A DNA stretch of 64,000 nt from Pseudonocardia sp. TRM90224 (GCF_021245725.1 NZ_JAJGSX010000037.1:1-64000), one strand, 5' to 3'. Counted from the stretch's first letter, positions 7,931 to 17,219 are shown. Numbers and translations are program-made. Notes: generated by a model from the sequence alone, not told the origin.

Positions 7931-10900
7931 GACCGGACCGCGCACGCCGCACTGAACCGCGCCTCATAGGCATCGCCCAGCCCGTGCAGCGCCGCGACGC
8001 AATCGCCGGCGAACGCCGGACCGTGCATGAGCGCGAGGGTGCGTGGCTGCAGGTCGGCGAGGCGGCGCAGGGTCGGTGCCGTCGCCGCTGTGACCGCGGT
8101 GTACCCGAACAGGTCCTCGGCCGCGATCGCCGGGCCGACCGGGTCGTCGTGATGCACGATCGCCGGCGTGTCGCCGGTCCTGGTGAACAGGTCGCCGCAG
8201 AACAGGGTGCGGGTCGTCTCGTCGAACACGACCTGCGCCTCCCAGCCGTGCGGCAGGTGCGGGGTCATCAGCGTGCGGATGCGGTGCCCGCCGATGTCGT
8301 GAACGTCGTCCTCCGACGTACGCCGCGGGGGCCGGTCGGCGAGGTCGTCGAGCGACAGCATGCAACCGAGCGTGTTGAACGCCACCGCCGCACCGGGAGC
8401 GGCGGACAACCAAGCGTTCATCGACCCGCATTCGTCGGACTCGACGTGACCGAAGCTCAGCCAGCGCAGGCGCTCCGCCGGCACGATCCGTTCCACCGCG
8501 GCGGCGACCGCGGGGAACATCCGCCGCGGGCCGAGGTGGAACAGCATCGGCACCGGCGCGCCCGCCGCACCGAGCATGGTGCGGCAGCGCCGCGCGGCAC
8601 CGTCGAAGCCGCCGGCGGTGAAGAACGCCTCGCACTCGCGCAGCCAGCGCACCGGGTCACCCCAACCGTCGCGCGTCGCCGCGCCGGCCACCAGCATGCG
8701 CACCCCGCGCATCAGCCCCGTCCCCCACGGACCGACCGGCATGAGCGCGTCGGCAGCGGCCAGGCTGGCCGCGGCCCCCTCGGCATCACCCTGCCGGCCA
8801 CGCACGATCGCGTCGACGACGTGTTCCGTGTGGGCGAACATGAGCAGCCCGAGACCCCGGGCCGACGCGTCGAACTCCGCACGCGCCGCGGCACCGAGAT
8901 CGTCGTCGTCAATCGTGTGCGCAATGACCCACAACGCCCGACCGGGGTATACCGACCGCAGCGGCGGGGCCACCCGGACGTGCTCCATCCCGATGTCGAG
9001 GTACACGAGCAGGGCCTCGAGATCGCCGGTGACGATCTCGTACGTGGCCAGCACGCGGCCGTACAGGTCGGCCAGGATCCGCGCGTCACTCGGGTCACGT
9101 GCCAGTGCGGCGTCGGCAGACGCCCGCATCGCGGCCTCGTCCCCGGCGAGCGCGTGCGCCCCGGCGAGCCACAGGTGGGCGACCGACTCGGTCGCGAGCC
9201 CGTACCGGCGGCTGGCGTCCACGCACGCCTGCGCAGCCGCGCGGCAGCCGTCCCGGTCGAAGTTGGAGAGGGCGAGGTCGGCCAGACTGAGGTCCATCAC
9301 GGCCACGGTCACCATCGCCCCGTACTGCTGCGCCAGCTCGCGGGTCGTCCTCAGCTGCGACACGTCCCCACGGGCCCACGCGGCGATCGCCAGCTGCTGA
9401 CGTACCCGCAGGTGCCAGGTAGTGAGCCCGGCACGCTCCGCGACCTCCGCGGCCTTCTCCTGCCACGGCGCCGCCGCGTCCGGTCCAGCCACCGACGCGA
9501 CGCGACCCAGCACCTCCAGCGCCTCGCACTCCACGTCGGGCTGACCGGTGCTCCGCGCCGCGGCAACGGCCGCACCGGCCAGCGCCTCGGCCTCGGCCAG
9601 CCGCCCGTTCTCCAGCTCGACGTGCGCCGCCACGGCATCGATCCGGGCGCCCGCCGCCGTTGCCAGGCTGCCGTCCAGAGCGGAACGGGCAGCGCCGACG
9701 TGCTCAGCGGCCCGACCGGTATCGCCGCCTTGCACGGCGGCCCGGGCGAGCACGACGAGCAGGTCGGCCCGCCGGTGCGAATCGATGTCGGTGCGGGCGA
9801 CCACGTCCTGACCGAGCGCCGATGCGACGGCCGGCTTGCCAGCGGCAACCAGGACCCTGACGAGCAGCTCAGCTGCGTCGAGGTCGGCGTCGCAGCCGTC
9901 CGGGGCGAGCCGCTGCGCCCGCCGCGCCGTGGCCTCCGCCGTGCCCAGCGCGCCCTGGTCCAGCGCCCGGCGGGCACTCTCCACGAGATGGCCGGCCGCC
10001 TCCGCGGGCGCGCCGGCCGTCTCGGCCAGCTCCGCGGCCAGCTCACACAACCCGCCAGGCAGCTCGGGGTAGGCCCGCTCGATCACCTGCCAGGCGCGCC
10101 GCGCCAGGTCCAGCCGGTCCGGCGGCAGCAGGTCGGCCAGCAGCGCCTCCCGCGTCAGCGCGTGCCGGAACAGGAAGTCGCCGTCCTCCACCTCGACGAG
10201 CTGCGCGGCGACCGCTGCTCGCAGCCCGTCCACGACCGCGCGACCGTCGACGTCGGCGACACCCGGCAGCAGCTGCCAGTCGAACCGCCGCCCCAGCACG
10301 GCCGCGGCGTCGACGACCTGGCGGCTCGTCGGATCGAGCGCGGCTGCCCGTTGCCGGATCGAGTCCTGCAGGCCCGACGGCACGGTCGGGGTCAGCTCCC
10401 CACCCCTGTTCCAGCACCCGCCGGTGAATGCCAGCGCGCCGGACGAGACCAGGCCGGCGAGCAGCTCCTCCACCAGGAACGGACTGCCCTCGGCGTGGGC
10501 ACCGACGAACTCCCGCACGTCTGGCGGCGCCGCGGAGACCTGCAGACAGGCGGCCACCATGTGGTCGACGTCTTCCGGCAGCAATGGCTCCACCGGCAGC
10601 ACGGAACCCGGATCGCGCCGGGCCAGCCGATCGACGAGCCCGGCCGCGGCGCCCTCGGGCCGGGTCGTGCACACGCAGAGCACCGGCGTAGTGGGCAGGG
10701 CGTCGGCCATGTAGTCGACCGCGTCGAGCGTCTCGGGATCGGCCCAGTGCAGGTCCTCCAGGACGAGCACGCACCCGGAGCCACGGCCCAGCACCGCCAG
10801 CAGGCGCACCACCGCCTCGCTGAGCAGCACCGGTGATTCCTCGACCCCCGCCGCTCCGCGCCACGCCGGCACTATCCGGCCGAGGTGGCCGTGGAACCCG

Positions 10901-11238
10901 GCGAGCTCCGGGGCGTCGGGCACTGGTGCGGCCCGGAACGCCGCGAGCATCGCCTCGGCAACGGGTCGGTACGGGACGGGGTTGCGGCCCGGCACCGCTC
11001 GCCCGATCAGCACAGCGGCGCCGGCCGCACGGGCCGCGTCCGCGACCTCCGCGGCCAGCCGGGACTTGCCGGCGCCCGCCTCCCCGACCAGGACGGCGAG
11101 CCCGCCCGCGCTCCTCGTCGCCGCCGTCACACGCTCGCGCAGCGCCGCAACCTCGACCCGCCGGCCCACCAGCTCGGTGCACAGCAACGACGGGCCGGAG
11201 CCGACCCCGAAGGCTCCCGCGCCTCGCACGTCGGCCAT
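7927..11238 (-). CDS. LAL-type AAA/STAND regulator-like protein with a C-terminal metallo-beta-lactamase fold in place of the LuxR HTH
   Basis: The ATG at 11238 follows GGGGAGG and gives about 1103 residues. An ATG further upstream (11337) has no such site. The N-terminal ATPase shows ELVGRRVEVAAL, Walker A GEAGAGKS and Walker B CVLVLEDLHWADP, as in LuxR-family LAL regulators (MalT relatives). A long helical TPR-like middle ends with ARRCRTMLGAAGAPVP, which in LAL proteins comes just before the helix-turn-helix. Instead, about 240 residues of a metallo-beta-lactamase fold follow: FGHVESDECGSMN, TPHLPHGWEAQV, LFCGDLFT and LALMHGPAF. This resembles the diiron ODP/flavodiiron-type hydrolase layout (HxExDxxG, Asp in GDLF). 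The fusion is in frame and continuous. Function is unknown; DNA binding by the usual domain is excluded. Confidence 0.85.
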   Translation of the reverse strand: MADVRGAGAFGVGSGPSLLCTELVGRRVEVAALRERVTAATRSAGGLAVLVGEAGAGKSRLAAEVADAARAAGAAVLIGRAVPGRNPVPYRPVAEAMLAAFRAAPVPDAPELAGFHGHLGRIVPAWRGAAGVEESPVLLSEAVVRLLAVLGRGSGCVLVLEDLHWADPETLDAVDYMADALPTTPVLCVCTTRPEGAAAGLVDRLARRDPGSVLPVEPLLPEDVDHMVAACLQVSAAPPDVREFVGAHAEGSPFLVEELLAGLVSSGALAFTGGCWNRGGELTPTVPSGLQDSIRQRAAALDPTSRQVVDAAAVLGRRFDWQLLPGVADVDGRAVVDGLRAAVAAQLVEVEDGDFLFRHALTREALLADLLPPDRLDLARRAWQVIERAYPELPGGLCELAAELAETAGAPAEAAGHLVESARRALDQGALGTAEATARRAQRLAPDGCDADLDAAELLVRVLVAAGKPAVASALGQDVVARTDIDSHRRADLLVVLARAAVQGGDTGRAAEHVGAARSALDGSLATAAGARIDAVAAHVELENGRLAEAEALAGAAVAAARSTGQPDVECEALEVLGRVASVAGPDAAAPWQEKAAEVAERAGLTTWHLRVRQQLAIAAWARGDVSQLRTTRELAQQYGAMVTVAVMDLSLADLALSNFDRDGCRAAAQACVDASRRYGLATESVAHLWLAGAHALAGDEAAMRASADAALARDPSDARILADLYGRVLATYEIVTGDLEALLVYLDIGMEHVRVAPPLRSVYPGRALWVIAHTIDDDDLGAAARAEFDASARGLGLLMFAHTEHVVDAIVRGRQGDAEGAAASLAAADALMPVGPWGTGLMRGVRMLVAGAATRDGWGDPVRWLRECEAFFTAGGFDGAARRCRTMLGAAGAPVPMLFHLGPRRMFPAVAAAVERIVPAERLRWLSFGHVESDECGSMNAWLSAAPGAAVAFNTLGCMLSLDDLADRPPRRTSEDDVHDIGGHRIRTLMTPHLPHGWEAQVVFDETTRTLFCGDLFTRTGDTPAIVHHDDPVGPAIAAEDLFGYTAVTAATAPTLRRLADLQPRTLALMHGPAFAGDCVAALHGLGDAYEARFSAACAVRS

Positions 11239-11333
11239 GGGGCCTCCCCGGACGAAATTCGCGGAGGGCCGAGGGTAGTCGCCACAGCGATGCGAAGGCC
11301 ACGCCGCCGGCGCGCCAGAAGGCCTCGTCGACC

Positions 11334-11588
11334 TCATGGAGCTTCGTCGACAGATCCCCGACCGTCGTAACCCCCCGAAACCACCACGGGCCGACCATCG
11401 ACCTGCGCGACTGCTACCGCGCGCACCGCGCCGATGTGGCCAGCGAACGGGGACCCGACCGAATCACCCGTTGTCAAATCCAGTACCGGCGCTGTGTTGT
11501 CCGCGGCGCCGACGACTACCACCGGCTGCGCACCGACACGAGCAGTCGCCAACGAGTACACGATGGTCCTCACCGTCCATACGGGGCC
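11334..11588 (-). pseudogene. WD40-repeat protein fragment
   Basis: On the minus strand the frame reads PVVVVGAADNTAPVLDLTTG, then GHIGAVRAVAVAQVDGRPVVVSGGYDG. These are two WD40 blades of the actinobacterial type (G-H...V..V....DG.P...SGG.D). The long proteins of this family carry seven or more blades and often an N-terminal protease or kinase domain. Here only about 85 codons survive, and the upstream part of the frame has no recognisable blade. A short fragment left by deletion is the simplest reading. Confidence 0.55.
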
Positions 11589-12023
11589 AAAGGTCTGCCG
11601 ATCGGGATCTCGATGAGATCGGCGGGAAGCCCAAGGAGTTGATTGGCGCGGGGTGGCAGTTGTGTGGCTTCTTGGCATGGCGCTCGGAGACCCGTAGCTC
11701 TGCGTCGGTATCGCTTACACCCTCATCGCCCTTTACCGGTCTGCGTGGTGATGATCAGTCCAGGCCTCTGACGATGTTCGGCTCGTCGTCCGGCTCGCCG
11801 TCGGATGTTGGCACTGGTAGCTGATCTGTCGGGTCCGCAGGAACCGAGCCTTCGTCGTCAACCGGTGGGACGGTGTGGTTGGGCGTCGTCATGTCGCCAC
11901 ATACCCATCCAGTCGCGCTGCGCGCACACCGGACAAGTGCGGTTCACCCGCGTGGTTGATGGGCACTCGTGCTCGTGCAGGTGCACGCGAGCCTGGCACC
12001 GGGGGATCGGAGGGGTGGGGGAG
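11589..12023. other. 435 bases without a supported gene, upstream of the ABC importer
   Basis: This stretch holds only a weak minus-strand frame at 11755-11892 (45 codons, MTTPNHTVPPVDDEG..., very acidic and proline-rich) that I cannot assign. The promoter of the ABC operon must lie here, but no clear -35/-10 pair or operator stands out by eye. Confidence 0.4.
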
Positions 12024-13376
12024 ATGTCGAACGCATGGCTGCGCCGGTGCGCAGGAGGCGTCGCGGTGATGGCGGTGCTCGCCGGATGTGGTGGGGTCGG
12101 CGGCGGCAGCGGGCAGAACCCGGCCGGTGGGGCGACGCTCTCGACGATGGGGTTCGGCCTCGTCGACGAGGTCGCACAGGTGCGGGTGGACCTGGCGAAC
12201 AAGGCGATCGCCCCGGACGTGGTGCAGGTCGGCGGCAGCACGTTCGACGCCCAGCAGTTCCTGTCGGCCGTTGCCTCGGGCACCGCCCCGGACCTGGTGT
12301 TCCTCGACCGTCAGCTGGTGGGCACGTACGCCAGCCGGGGCACGCTCATGCCGTTGGGCGACTGCATCGCCCGCAACGGTGTCGACATGTCCCAGTACCG
12401 TGACGCCGCGGTTCAGGAGGTCACCCTCGACCGGAAGGTCTACGGGCTTCCCGAGTTCTTCAACAACCGCGTCGTCCTCATGAACGGCGCTGCGCTGCAG
12501 GCAGCGGGGATGACGTCGGCGGACCTGAGCACCAAGGACTGGCCGGCCCTGGCCGCAGCGGCCGCGAAGCTCACACGCACCACTCCCGACGGCAAGCTCG
12601 CGCGCATCGGCTTCGACCCGAAGATCCCCGAGTTCCTCCCGCTCTGGGCGAAGGCCAATGGGGTGGACATGATCAGCGCCGACGGTCGCACCGCGAACCT
12701 CGACGACCCCCGACTGCTGGAGGTGTTGGAGTTCACCCTCGGGCTGATCCAGCAGCAGGGCGGATGGGGGGCGTTCAAGGCCTACCGCGAGTCGTTCGAC
12801 TTCTTCGGCAAGGAGAACCCGCTGGCGACCGACAAGCTGGCGGCGTGGCCGATGGAGGACTTCTACCTCAACCAGGTGGCGAACAACTCGCCGCAGGTCC
12901 AGCTGCTCGCGGCGCCCTTCACCGATCGGCGAGGGGCCCCGATCGACCTCGCGACCGGGTCGGCGTGGGCGATCCCGACCGGCAGCAAGCACCCGGAGCA
13001 GGCGTGCACCTGGATCAAGACGATGAGCGACGCTCCGACCTGGATCGCGGCGGCCCAGGCGCGCGCCGAGAAGCGCCGCGCCGACGGCAAGGCGTTCACC
13101 GGGATCTACACGGCGAACCGCAAGGCCGACGAGAAGATCTTCGGCGAGCTCGTCCGGCTCGAGGGCCAGCCGGTGTTCGAGTCGGCCGTGGCGGCCGTGT
13201 TGAAGGCGCAGGACTCGGCGTTCACCTTGCCGGCGTCGCCCGCAGGGGCGGAGTTCCGCACGGCGTGGCAGAGCGCCGTCACCAGGGTGCTCGAAGGCCG
13301 CCAACCGCCGGCCGCCGCGCTCGAGCAAGCGCAGCAAGAAGCGCAGCGCGCGCTCGACTCGGCACCGGGGCGCTGA
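12024..13376 (+). CDS. Sugar ABC transporter substrate-binding lipoprotein
   Basis: The ATG at 12024 follows a G-rich ribosome-binding site and gives 450 residues. The longer open frame upstream lacks any signal. A lipoprotein signal peptide is visible: RRCAGGVAVMAVLAGC, with lipobox LAGC and the lipidated Cys at residue 22, then a Gly/Ser-rich linker. The rest is a family 1 extracellular solute-binding protein, with GTAPDLVFLDRQLV and WPMEDFYLNQVANN before the hinge and ATGSAWAIPTGSKHPEQAC late in the protein. It would capture a sugar or oligosaccharide outside the membrane and deliver it to the two permeases just downstream. No ATPase gene is adjacent. In actinomycetes a shared MsiK/UgpC-type ATPase often serves such systems. 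Confidence 0.9.
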   Translation: MSNAWLRRCAGGVAVMAVLAGCGGVGGGSGQNPAGGATLSTMGFGLVDEVAQVRVDLANKAIAPDVVQVGGSTFDAQQFLSAVASGTAPDLVFLDRQLVGTYASRGTLMPLGDCIARNGVDMSQYRDAAVQEVTLDRKVYGLPEFFNNRVVLMNGAALQAAGMTSADLSTKDWPALAAAAAKLTRTTPDGKLARIGFDPKIPEFLPLWAKANGVDMISADGRTANLDDPRLLEVLEFTLGLIQQQGGWGAFKAYRESFDFFGKENPLATDKLAAWPMEDFYLNQVANNSPQVQLLAAPFTDRRGAPIDLATGSAWAIPTGSKHPEQACTWIKTMSDAPTWIAAAQARAEKRRADGKAFTGIYTANRKADEKIFGELVRLEGQPVFESAVAAVLKAQDSAFTLPASPAGAEFRTAWQSAVTRVLEGRQPPAAALEQAQQEAQRALDSAPGR

Positions 13377-13379
13377 TCC

Positions 13380-14375
13380 GTGCCCGGCATCGACGTCTCC
13401 CCCGCAGCCGGATCCAGGCCCGCCCGCGGCGAGCGCGACCCGGAACGTCCGACGTCGTCGCGCCGCGGCCGGGGCGCCACGATGCGCCGGCGGGAGGCCA
13501 TCGCCGCCTACGGCTTCATCGCGCCGTGGATCGTCGGATTCGTGATCTTCATGGCGGTGCCGATGATCATCAGCTTGGTGCTCTCGTTCACCGACTACGA
13601 CGGGCTGCGCCAAAGCTCCTTCCTCGGGCTCGACAACTACGCCACGATGCTCGCCGACCCCCGCATCCGGCTCAGCCTGCTCAACACCATGATCTACGCG
13701 ATCATGGTGGTGCCTGCGACGATGGCCGTCGCGCTGGCGCTGGCGATGCTGCTGTCGAACGTCGGCCGACGCTCGGCAGGCTTCTTCCGCACCGTGTTCT
13801 ACCTGCCCGAGATCACCCCGAAGGTGGCCATCGGGGTCCTGTTCCTGCTCTTGCTGAACGGCGAGGTGGGCGTCGTCGACGCTGCACTCGGGGTGTTCGG
13901 GATCGACGGGCCGGGTTGGACCACGGACCCGGCCTGGATCAAACCCGGGCTGGTGCTGATGAACCTCTGGTCGGTCGGCGGCACAGTCGTGATCTACCTG
14001 GCAGCACTGCAGAACGTCCCGACCGACCTTTACGAGGCCGCCGCGATCGACGGCGCGTCTGCTTGGCAGCGGTTCCGCCGGATCACCCTGCCGATGATCA
14101 GCCCGGCGCTCTTCTTCACGTTGATCGTCCAGACGATCGCCGCGCTGCAGACCTTCGACGAGGCCTACGCCGCGTTCTACGGACCCTCAACGCAGACCGG
14201 CACGGCCACCGACGCCGCCCTGTTCTACCTGATCTACCTCTTCCAGCAGGCGTTCCAGTTCCTGCACCTGGGCTACGCCTCCGCGATGGCGTGGCTGCTG
14301 TTCGTCATCATCATGGTCATCACCGCGGTCCAAGTGCGGGTCAGCCGGCGCCTCGTCCACTACGAGGGCAATTGA
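13380..14375 (+). CDS. Sugar ABC transporter permease, MalF/UgpA type
   Basis: The GTG at 13380, three bases after the binding-protein stop, gives 331 residues; an internal ATG at 13482 (MRRREAIAAYGFIAPW) is an alternative. Six membrane segments are visible, starting AAYGFIAPWIVGFVIF. The cytoplasmic EAA loop that docks the ATPase reads LYEAAAIDGASAWQRFRRI. It forms a heterodimer with the permease encoded next. The substrate is not predictable from sequence alone. Confidence 0.9.
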   Translation: MPGIDVSPAAGSRPARGERDPERPTSSRRGRGATMRRREAIAAYGFIAPWIVGFVIFMAVPMIISLVLSFTDYDGLRQSSFLGLDNYATMLADPRIRLSLLNTMIYAIMVVPATMAVALALAMLLSNVGRRSAGFFRTVFYLPEITPKVAIGVLFLLLLNGEVGVVDAALGVFGIDGPGWTTDPAWIKPGLVLMNLWSVGGTVVIYLAALQNVPTDLYEAAAIDGASAWQRFRRITLPMISPALFFTLIVQTIAALQTFDEAYAAFYGPSTQTGTATDAALFYLIYLFQQAFQFLHLGYASAMAWLLFVIIMVITAVQVRVSRRLVHYEGN

Positions 14376-14377
14376 GC

Positions 14378-15241
14378 ATGTCGACCACGATCCGTCCCGG
14401 TCGGGCGGCGCGTCCATGGCGCTTCCGGCGACCCGGCTTCTGGCTGCTCCTGCTCGCGGCGTCGGCGCTGTTCAGCTACCCCTACCTGTGGGTGGTGAGC
14501 GCCTCGTTGAAGCCGCGATCGCAGGTGTTCGACAACCGGCTGTTCCCCCAGGAATGGGTGCCGTCCAACTTCGTCACCGTGTTCGAGCGCACGCCGATCC
14601 TGAGCTGGTTCATCAACAGCAGCTCGGTGGCGATCGCCGCCGCGGCAGCGGTGACGACATCCAGCGCGCTCGTCGCTTTCGGGTTCGCGCACTTCCGCTT
14701 CCCCGGCCGGAAACCGCTCTTCGGGCTGGTGCTCGCAACCATGATGCTGCCGACCGCCGTCACGATGATCCCCGTCTACCTGATCTGGAACACCGCCGGT
14801 CTCGCGACCACGCAGGTCCCGCTGTGGGCGGCCAACCTGTTCGGCAGCGCGTTCTACATCTTCCTGCTCCGGCAGTTCTTCCTCGGTTTGCCGAAGGAGC
14901 TGTTCGAAGCCGCCCGGCTGGATGGCGCGAGCTACTGGACGATCTTCTGGCGGATCGTCGTGCCCTTGTCGAAGCCCGCGCTGATCGTGACATTCATCTT
15001 CGAGTTGAAGGCGAGCTGGTCGGATCTGCTCAAGCCGCTGATCTACCTCCGTGATCCGGCGCTGTTCACCCTGCCCCGCGGGCTCAAGGCCATTTCCGAC
15101 CAGTTCGGTCAGAGTGGCGAGCAGCAATGGGAGATCGTGTTGGCGGGCAGCATCATCACGACGCTGCCGTTGATCATCGTGTTCTTCATCGCGCAGCGGT
15201 ACTTCGTCCAGGGGATCGCAACACAGGCCCGTACGAGATGA
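14378..15241 (+). CDS. Sugar ABC transporter permease, MalG/UgpE type
   Basis: 287 residues from the ATG two bases after the previous stop. Segments include WLLLLAASALFSYPYLWVV near the N terminus. The EAA loop reads LFEAARLDGASYWTIFWRI, and the protein ends with FFIAQRYFVQGI, a common C terminus in this family. It is the second membrane half of the importer. After its stop no ATPase or sugar enzyme follows, only short fragments, so the operon may be truncated at its 3' side. Confidence 0.92.
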   Translation: MSTTIRPGRAARPWRFRRPGFWLLLLAASALFSYPYLWVVSASLKPRSQVFDNRLFPQEWVPSNFVTVFERTPILSWFINSSSVAIAAAAAVTTSSALVAFGFAHFRFPGRKPLFGLVLATMMLPTAVTMIPVYLIWNTAGLATTQVPLWAANLFGSAFYIFLLRQFFLGLPKELFEAARLDGASYWTIFWRIVVPLSKPALIVTFIFELKASWSDLLKPLIYLRDPALFTLPRGLKAISDQFGQSGEQQWEIVLAGSIITTLPLIIVFFIAQRYFVQGIATQARTR

Positions 15242-15330
15242 CCTGGGACGCAGCGGAGCTCACCGACGCCGATATCGAACGGATCGTTGTCGCTCGGAGC
15301 GTCGCTGCGGCCCGCCTCGACGCAAGGTGA
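15238..15330 (+). CDS. Short coupled ORF after the permease, probably a gene stump
   Basis: An ATG overlaps the permease stop as ATGA and opens a 30-codon frame beginning MTWDAAELTDADIERIVVAR. The start arrangement is typical of a translationally coupled fourth gene, but the frame ends after 30 codons. A second short frame (about 15342-15475, MTTANREIAEAPPRRDADH...) follows in another register. This looks like the beginning of a lost downstream gene. No family is recognised. From 15331 to 15605 nothing else is supported. Confidence 0.35.
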   Translation: MTWDAAELTDADIERIVVARSVAAARLDAR

Positions 15331-15605
15331 CGCGCAGGCGATGACGACGGCGAACCGCGAGATCGCCGAGGCACCGCCCCGACGGGACGCGGACCACCTG
15401 GTCAGCGGACTCGACGCGCACCGCGCACACGCCGTGGAATCGCTGAGCGCCTTCATCAGAACGGCTGCCATCTGACGTTCGGAAGGACCTCGGGACAGCA
15501 AGCCCAAAACGCCGTCCCACGCTCGCCGCCAGGCTCGCGATCCGGCTGGGCCATGTCGTACGCATGCCTACAATCTCGACGAGTGAAGCACCTCGCCTCG
15601 CAAGA

Positions 15606-15846
15606 TCACCGTCGACGCATCGCCTCGAGTGGGACTATGCCGAACGGTTCGTACCACGGCACGCACACCACGGCGTCGGCCGAGCACAGCAACGCCGGCA
15701 CAGCCGAGCGGGCGACGGGACCGATGAGGTGCACTCTGTCCTGGACGCCCCGTTGGACGGCGAGCGCTCGCTGCAGCACGGCGTCCCACTCGACGCCATC
15801 TCGCGTGGTCGGCGCGGCGGGACCCGGTGAACGTCCGTGGCCGCAC
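15606..15846 (-). pseudogene. Glycosyltransferase group 1 (GT4) C-terminal fragment
   Basis: One minus-strand frame reads VQDRVHLIGPVARSAVPALL then SADAVVCVPWYEPFGIVPLEAM before a stop. This is the donor-sugar-binding core of GT4 glycosyltransferases: the D-RV-L-G...-P-LL-SAD...P..EPFGI-PLEAM signature. Everything after PLEAM (the acceptor-side helix) and the whole N-terminal domain is missing. An upstream in-frame stop lies just before 15846. It is a remnant, not a working gene. Confidence 0.6.
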
Positions 15847-15910
15847 TAGCGACAAGATGCCCACGCCGGTCAGGGCCCGGCACCAGCGAACAATCGGTCG
15901 CAGCGGAGGG

Positions 15911-16213
15911 TCAGCGCGGGCGGCGCCAGGCGCGGGTGGACGCGATCCACTCGAGGGTCGCGCGCGGGTCCTCGCCCAGCTCCCTGGACAGTCGCATGAT
16001 CGCCTCACCGGCGATGGCGGTGACCTCGGTCAGCACGTGCTCGACATAATTGCTGGTCGCGACCTCGTCGGTCAGGGCCGTGAGGTCCATCTTCTCCACC
16101 GTCGGCCGCTCCTCGGCACGGTGAGTGAGCGCATCCTCGACCTCCGCGGCCACCATCCGTCGCGCCAGGTCGGCCCACCTGTTCTCGTCTTGGGTGTTCA
16201 CCCCTCGCATCAT
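15911..16213 (-). CDS. Hypothetical protein, about 100 residues
   Basis: The frame is compact and protein-like: QDENRWADLARRMVAAEVEDALTHRAEE, TALTDEVATSNYVEHVLTEV, then IAGEAIMRLSRELGEDPRATLEWIA. It is predicted to be all-helical, acidic and soluble. GGGAGG lies directly against the first ATG, so translation may really start at the GTG four codons in (VNTQDENRW). I do not recognise a family. Confidence 0.6.
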   Translation of the reverse strand: MMRGVNTQDENRWADLARRMVAAEVEDALTHRAEERPTVEKMDLTALTDEVATSNYVEHVLTEVTAIAGEAIMRLSRELGEDPRATLEWIASTRAWRRPR

Positions 16214-16483
16214 CCTCCCGCGCCTCGATCATGGTTCCGATTCCCGTGCCGGGGTTGTTCCGGCCGGCGGGCGCGGAGGCAGGAACTCGTGGCGGGGGAT
16301 GCTCGCCGGCGCAATTGGGGGTTCGGTCGCGCCCGCGTCTCGGCGACGTCCTCGTTCCGCGGCTTCGGGTCGCCCTTGCCGTACCTGTGTGTCGGACCGT
16401 CACCCGGCAACGGGATGTCGAGTTGGGGGACGCCTGGCGGACGGGTGGCTCGGGATCGAGCCGCGGCTTCCACGAGGGAGAAT

Positions 16484-16965
16484 TCATCGCCGCAGCTTCG
16501 GCCAGAAGGCCCCGCCCGACTTTGCGAGACCTTCACCGCCAGACACCTCGGTGAACCCTGCGCCGCCCCGGCACCGCTCCACATCGATCGTGACGGGTTC
16601 GTTCGCGGCCAGGCGGTGCGACAATCCGGTTTTCAGTGCGTCCAGGCCCAAGTCGAATGCCCCATCGGCGCGGCGGCTGCCGCGCGGACCGCGGCGCCGA
16701 GCGCGGGCAGGTCCTCGCGTTCGCTGCGATAGACGTCGTTCGGTGCCGCGAGGTCGAGGGCCGATCCCAGCGGGTAGCAGTAGCGCACGGTGATCCACAA
16801 CACGACCTCGCGCTGCTCGTCAAGCTGCGCCCGCCAGGCGATGACGCGGTCCTCGCCCAACCAATCGCGCAGGCGGGTCCAGTGCGCGATGAAGGCCCGG
16901 TGCGCGAGCTTGCGGCCCTCGTCCATCGACAACGTTCTGACGAACACGCTCGGACTGCGCGCCAT
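16484..16965 (-). pseudogene. Frameshifted hypothetical gene with an IS630-type transposase N terminus joined to it
   Basis: The first 20 codons (MARSPSVFVRTLSMDEGRKL) match the start of IS630-family transposases. At codon 21 the sequence changes to an unrelated protein beginning FIAHWTRLRDWLGEDRVIAW. That protein reads on through LDLAAPNDVYRSEREDLPAL, then jumps frame near 16660: in one register the frame dies at 16633, while in another it continues as AFDLGLDALKTGLSHRL and ends PKLRR at 16484. The two halves make one continuous-looking protein only if a single-base shift is assumed. Nothing in the unrelated part is recognised. Confidence 0.55.
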
Positions 16966-17051
16966 CCCTCACCTCCCGCACTCGACGTGCAGGCAGAGTG
17001 ACCGGACCCACCAGCAAGATCAATTACCTGGCCAACGTTCGTGTCGAGCCA

Positions 17052-17219
17052 CTAGGCCGTGTTCAGGAAGTCAGAGTCGATGCTCTTCGTGATCCAGATC
17101 GTCGCTGGCAAGGCGCCGCCACGATCCGTCGTACCAGGCGTACCCGGTCGTGGCGGCAACGCCGCCAGCGGCGATCTGGGCGCGAAGAGCGCGACCAGGA
17201 CTTTCTGAACACGGCCTAG
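17052..17219. mobile_element. 168-base MITE-like element with 21-base terminal inverted repeats
   Basis: The left end CTAGGCCGTGTTCAGGAAG and the right end, read on the other strand, CTAGGCCGTGTTCAGAAAG agree over 21 bases with one mismatch. The outermost CTAG at both ends is palindromic and could be a duplicated target of the IS5-family type. The interior is too short for a transposase. It is probably a non-autonomous relic mobilised in trans. It sits between the broken gene at 16484-16965 and the cold-shock gene. Confidence 0.75.

Noticed and set aside
11239-11337. Earlier start of the ATPase/MBL gene at 11337
   Set aside because: No ribosome-binding site and no family-like residues. GGGGAGG directly precedes the ATG at 11238.
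17052-17219. Small protein genes within the inverted-repeat element
   Set aside because: Open frames on both strands end in the terminal repeat and show no domain; the element is too short to be coding.
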